NCBI RefSeq assembly: GCF_003938655.1
Contig: NZ_RJJT01000014.1
Span: 1-64,000 of the forward strand
Length of the DNA stretch: 64,000 nt
Direction of reading: 5' to 3'
Origin: Rhizobium pisi
GTDB taxonomy: Bacteria > Pseudomonadota > Alphaproteobacteria > Rhizobiales > Rhizobiaceae
The notes below the pieces were generated by a model. The model searched no databases and was not told the DNA's origin. It saw only the letters and a program-made list of their open reading frames with translations. The stretch's first letter is position 1. The number at the start of each line of letters is the position of its first letter. This document shows, piece after piece, positions 61,940 to 64,000 of the stretch. Position numbers and translations under genes: made by a program.

Positions 61940-62176
61940 ATGAGCGATATCGCAGAACGCGTAAAGAAAATTGTTATTGATCATCTTGGCGTTGATGCCG
62001 ACAAGGTCGTCGAGAGCGCCAGCTTTATCGACGATCTGGGCGCTGACTCGCTCGACACGGTCGAACTTGTCATGGCTTTCGAAGAAGAATTCGGCGTTGA
62101 AATTCCTGACGACGCTGCTGACTCGATCCTGACGGTCGGCGATGCCGTGAAGTTTATTGAGAAGGCCCAGGCCTGA
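61940..62176 (+). CDS. acpP: Acyl carrier protein
   Basis: A 78-residue acidic ACP. Ser37 in GADSLDTVELVM receives phosphopantetheine from AcpS and carries growing chains. GAGG precedes the ATG. The 287-bp upstream gap suggests its own promoter, which would allow the high ACP level needed. A terminator follows at 62193, so fabF is probably transcribed partly from its own start. Confidence 0.97.
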   Translation: MSDIAERVKKIVIDHLGVDADKVVESASFIDDLGADSLDTVELVMAFEEEFGVEIPDDAADSILTVGDAVKFIEKAQA

Positions 62177-62192
62177 TCCTGTGCATTTGAGT

Positions 62193-62225
62193 AAAGGGCG
62201 GGCCTGGAGTCCGCCCTTTTCTTAT
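62193..62225 (+). terminator. Rho-independent terminator after acpP
   Basis: The stem aaagggcgg / ccgcccttt has a 9-nt loop and is followed by tcttat, 17 nt after the acpP stop. It would make a short separate acpP transcript. Confidence 0.8.
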
Positions 62226-62270
62226 CGGCATATTTCTCCATAGAACATAAGAGACGGGGGAAAGCACGCG

Positions 62271-63533
62271 ATGAGACGTGTCGTCATCACCGGTACCGGC
62301 ATGGTATCACCCTTGGGATGCGGAACGGAGGTGACGTGGTCCCGGCTGCTTGCCGGTCAGAACGGCGCCCGCCTCGTTACCGAATTCGAGGTCGATGACC
62401 TTCCCGCCAAGATCGCTTGCCGCATCCCGCTCGGTGATGGCACTGACGGCACCTTCAATGTCGATCAGTGGATGGAGCCGAAGGAACAGCGCAAGGTCGA
62501 CCCCTTCATCATTTACGGCATGGCTGCCGCCGACATGGCGCTTGCCGATGCCGGCTGGCATCCCGAGACCGATGAGGACCAGATCGCCACAGGTGTGTTG
62601 ATCGGCTCCGGTATCGGCGGCATCGAAGGCATTGTCGAAGCGGGTTATACCCTGCGCGACAAGGGCCCGCGCCGCATTTCCCCCTTCTTCATTCCCGGTC
62701 GCCTGATCAATCTCGTCTCCGGCCAGGTCTCGATCCGCCACAAGCTGCGCGGACCCAATCATTCCGTCGTCACCGCCTGCTCGACGGGCGCGCATGCGAT
62801 TGGTGATGCCGCGCGGTTGATTGCGCTTGGTGATGCCGACGTCATGGTCGCCGGCGGCACGGAATCTCCCGTCAGCCGCATTTCGCTGGCAGGCTTTGCC
62901 GCCTGCAAGGCGCTGTCGACCCAGCACAACGACGACCCCCAGAAAGCGTCGCGCCCCTATGACCGCGACCGGGACGGTTTCGTGATGGGCGAGGGTGCGG
63001 GCATCGTCGTGCTTGAGGAACTGGAGCACGCCAAGGCGCGCGGCGCCAAGATCTACGCCGAAATTGTCGGCTACGGCCTGTCGGGCGACGCCTATCACAT
63101 CACCGCGCCGTCCGAAGATGGCGAGGGCGCCGGCCGCTGCATGGCGATGGCGCTGAAGCGCGCCGGGTTGACGCCGGCCGATATCGACTACATCAACGCC
63201 CATGGCACCTCGACCATGGCCGACACGATCGAACTCGGCGCTGTCGAGCGGCTGGTCGGCAACGCGGCGTCGAAGATCTCCATGTCCTCGACCAAGTCGG
63301 CGACGGGGCACCTTCTCGGTGCCGCCGGCGCCATCGAGGCGATCTTTGCCACGCTCGCCATCCGCGACAACATCGCGCCGCCGACGCTCAATCTCGACAA
63401 TCCCGAACGTGAAACGGCGATCGATCTTGTTCCGCATAAGGCTCGCGAGCGAGAAATCAACGTGGCGTTGTCCAACTCGTTCGGATTCGGCGGCACGAAC
63501 GCATCGCTTGTGCTGCGCCGCTACGCGCAATAA
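62271..63533 (+). CDS. fabF: 3-oxoacyl-[ACP] synthase II
   Basis: Condenses acyl chains with malonyl-ACP. The 420-residue thiolase-fold enzyme has catalytic Cys170 (VTACSTGAHAIGDA), His in INAHGTSTMADTIEL, and the His of KSATGHLLGAAG; the C-terminal NSFGFGGTNAS is complete. GGGGA precedes the ATG. It follows the acpP terminator and precedes mltG by 183 nt. Confidence 0.96.
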   Translation: MRRVVITGTGMVSPLGCGTEVTWSRLLAGQNGARLVTEFEVDDLPAKIACRIPLGDGTDGTFNVDQWMEPKEQRKVDPFIIYGMAAADMALADAGWHPETDEDQIATGVLIGSGIGGIEGIVEAGYTLRDKGPRRISPFFIPGRLINLVSGQVSIRHKLRGPNHSVVTACSTGAHAIGDAARLIALGDADVMVAGGTESPVSRISLAGFAACKALSTQHNDDPQKASRPYDRDRDGFVMGEGAGIVVLEELEHAKARGAKIYAEIVGYGLSGDAYHITAPSEDGEGAGRCMAMALKRAGLTPADIDYINAHGTSTMADTIELGAVERLVGNAASKISMSSTKSATGHLLGAAGAIEAIFATLAIRDNIAPPTLNLDNPERETAIDLVPHKAREREINVALSNSFGFGGTNASLVLRRYAQ

Positions 63534-63716
63534 GCGTCCCGTACGCGGTGTAGCGGGTATTCCTTGCGCCGCAGACCGGCCGGTCTTCTGCGCTCTGTAG
63601 CAGGCGTGCGAAAGCATAACGACCGGCAACGGCGTCGGCGAACGGCGGCAGAACCTGCTTTTGCCGCATTGCTTCGCGAAATAGCGAAGTGAGGGTCAAG
63701 TTTTAGAGGATTGCCG

Positions 63717-64000
63717 GTGAGCGATACGACGAACCAGAGCAACGATACCCCGCAGGGCGAGAACGGCCGGCAGGCGCAGAAGGGACCAATCATCCCGAAG
63801 TCGCCGAGCGAAGCCCTGCGTCCGGAGCGCGTTCCGGAGCCGCCGAAGCGCTCCAAGAAAGCCCGCGGACAGGTTGTTCTCTTTCTGAATTTCATCATGA
63901 CGCTGGCAGTTTTGGTCTGCGTCGTCGCCGTCATCGGCTTCTATTACGCCACGTCGACCTATCGAAGCCCCGGTCCGCTGCAGACCAACACCAATTTCAT
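63717..64000 (+). CDS. mltG: Endolytic transglycosylase MltG (N-terminal part, runs off the window)
   Basis: Only the first 94 codons are present. A GTG start has AGAGGA 6 nt upstream. The N-terminus is a long polar, Pro-rich cytoplasmic tail (about residues 1-50), then one membrane helix (VVLFLNFIMTLAVLVCVVAVIGFYY), then SPGPLQTNTNF, the start of the MltG ectodomain in Rhizobiales. MltG cuts nascent peptidoglycan strands. Position after fabF is the conserved order. Confidence 0.85.
   Translation, partial: MSDTTNQSNDTPQGENGRQAQKGPIIPKSPSEALRPERVPEPPKRSKKARGQVVLFLNFIMTLAVLVCVVAVIGFYYATSTYRSPGPLQTNTNF

Noticed and set aside
62307..63629. Minus-strand frame opposite fabF
   Set aside because: fabF catalytic motifs are complete on the plus strand; the other frame shows no family match.
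1..64000. tRNA, rRNA, CRISPR arrays, prophage, insertion sequences
   Set aside because: No conserved tRNA arms, spacer repeats, integrases, transposases or terminal direct repeats were recognised when reading the window.

Overview
The window is a stretch of chromosome from an alphaproteobacterium of the order Rhizobiales. It is most likely Rhizobium of the R. etli / R. leguminosarum group (inference). The support is high-GC codon use, rhizobial gene orders (rpoZ-rsh, acpS-lepB-rnc-era-recO, fabD-fabG-acpP-fabF-mltG), a rop-type porin end, the paired Pss/Psd phospholipid route, DUF3563 and TIGR02301 proteins, a CtrA-type box, an EcfG-type promoter and RIME-like intergenic repeats. No tRNA, rRNA, CRISPR array, prophage or transposase was seen. 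This is core chromosome with small accessory patches.

Layout. 1-3.3 kb: porin end with terminator, alpha/beta hydrolase, soluble lytic transglycosylase. 3.4-15.3 kb: housekeeping run dapA, smpB, NYN protein, rpoZ, rsh, a 49-aa DUF3563 protein, DUF2062 protein, acpS-lepB-rnc-era, a Crp/Fnr regulator, a single-domain receiver, recO. 15.4-27.3 kb: mixed metabolism and signalling: aldo/keto reductase, MOSC and HD proteins, a GGDEF-EAL protein, an EF-hand protein, periplasmic sodC, a coupled ygfZ-HD-phosphatase operon, small rhizobial unknowns, NUDIX, YnfA, an SRAP protease and a 48-aa protein. 27.5-33.3 kb (minus strand): pssA-psd, an Atm1-like ABC exporter and a LysM protein. 33.4-47.7 kb: LOG, rarD, cimA, a four-gene coupled operon of three GFA proteins plus proline iminopeptidase, cysS, an SDR, purF, cvpA, radA, a LysE exporter and alr. 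47.8-49.7 kb: an AraC regulator with azlCD. 49.7-54.1 kb: dnaB, then rplI, a DUF2232 protein, rpsR and rpsF. 54.4-59.7 kb: a second aldo/keto reductase, a small outer-membrane barrel, two small envelope genes and an OmpR-type two-component pair. 59.9-64 kb: the type II fatty-acid cluster ending in partial mltG.

Strongest new observations. (1) A tandem heptamer operator, GTAATYY-N4-GTAATCY with 11-bp period, lies in the same orientation upstream of three units: the OmpR/histidine-kinase operon, an adjacent lipoprotein/membrane-protein pair, and an outer-membrane beta-barrel gene. This suggests a compact autoregulated envelope regulon. (2) A near-identical 20-bp site precedes both the AraC regulator and the azlCD exporter it adjoins, with a matching -10-like hexamer at the same distance. 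(3) sodC has an exact EcfG-type promoter (GGAAC-N16-CGTT), and an EF-hand gene has a full CtrA box. (4) The GGDEF-EAL protein has a degraded cyclase site but an intact phosphodiesterase site. (5) Several small genes (49, 48 and about 65 codons) are easy to miss.

All calls come from reading the sequence and recalling family signatures. No database search or computation was run.
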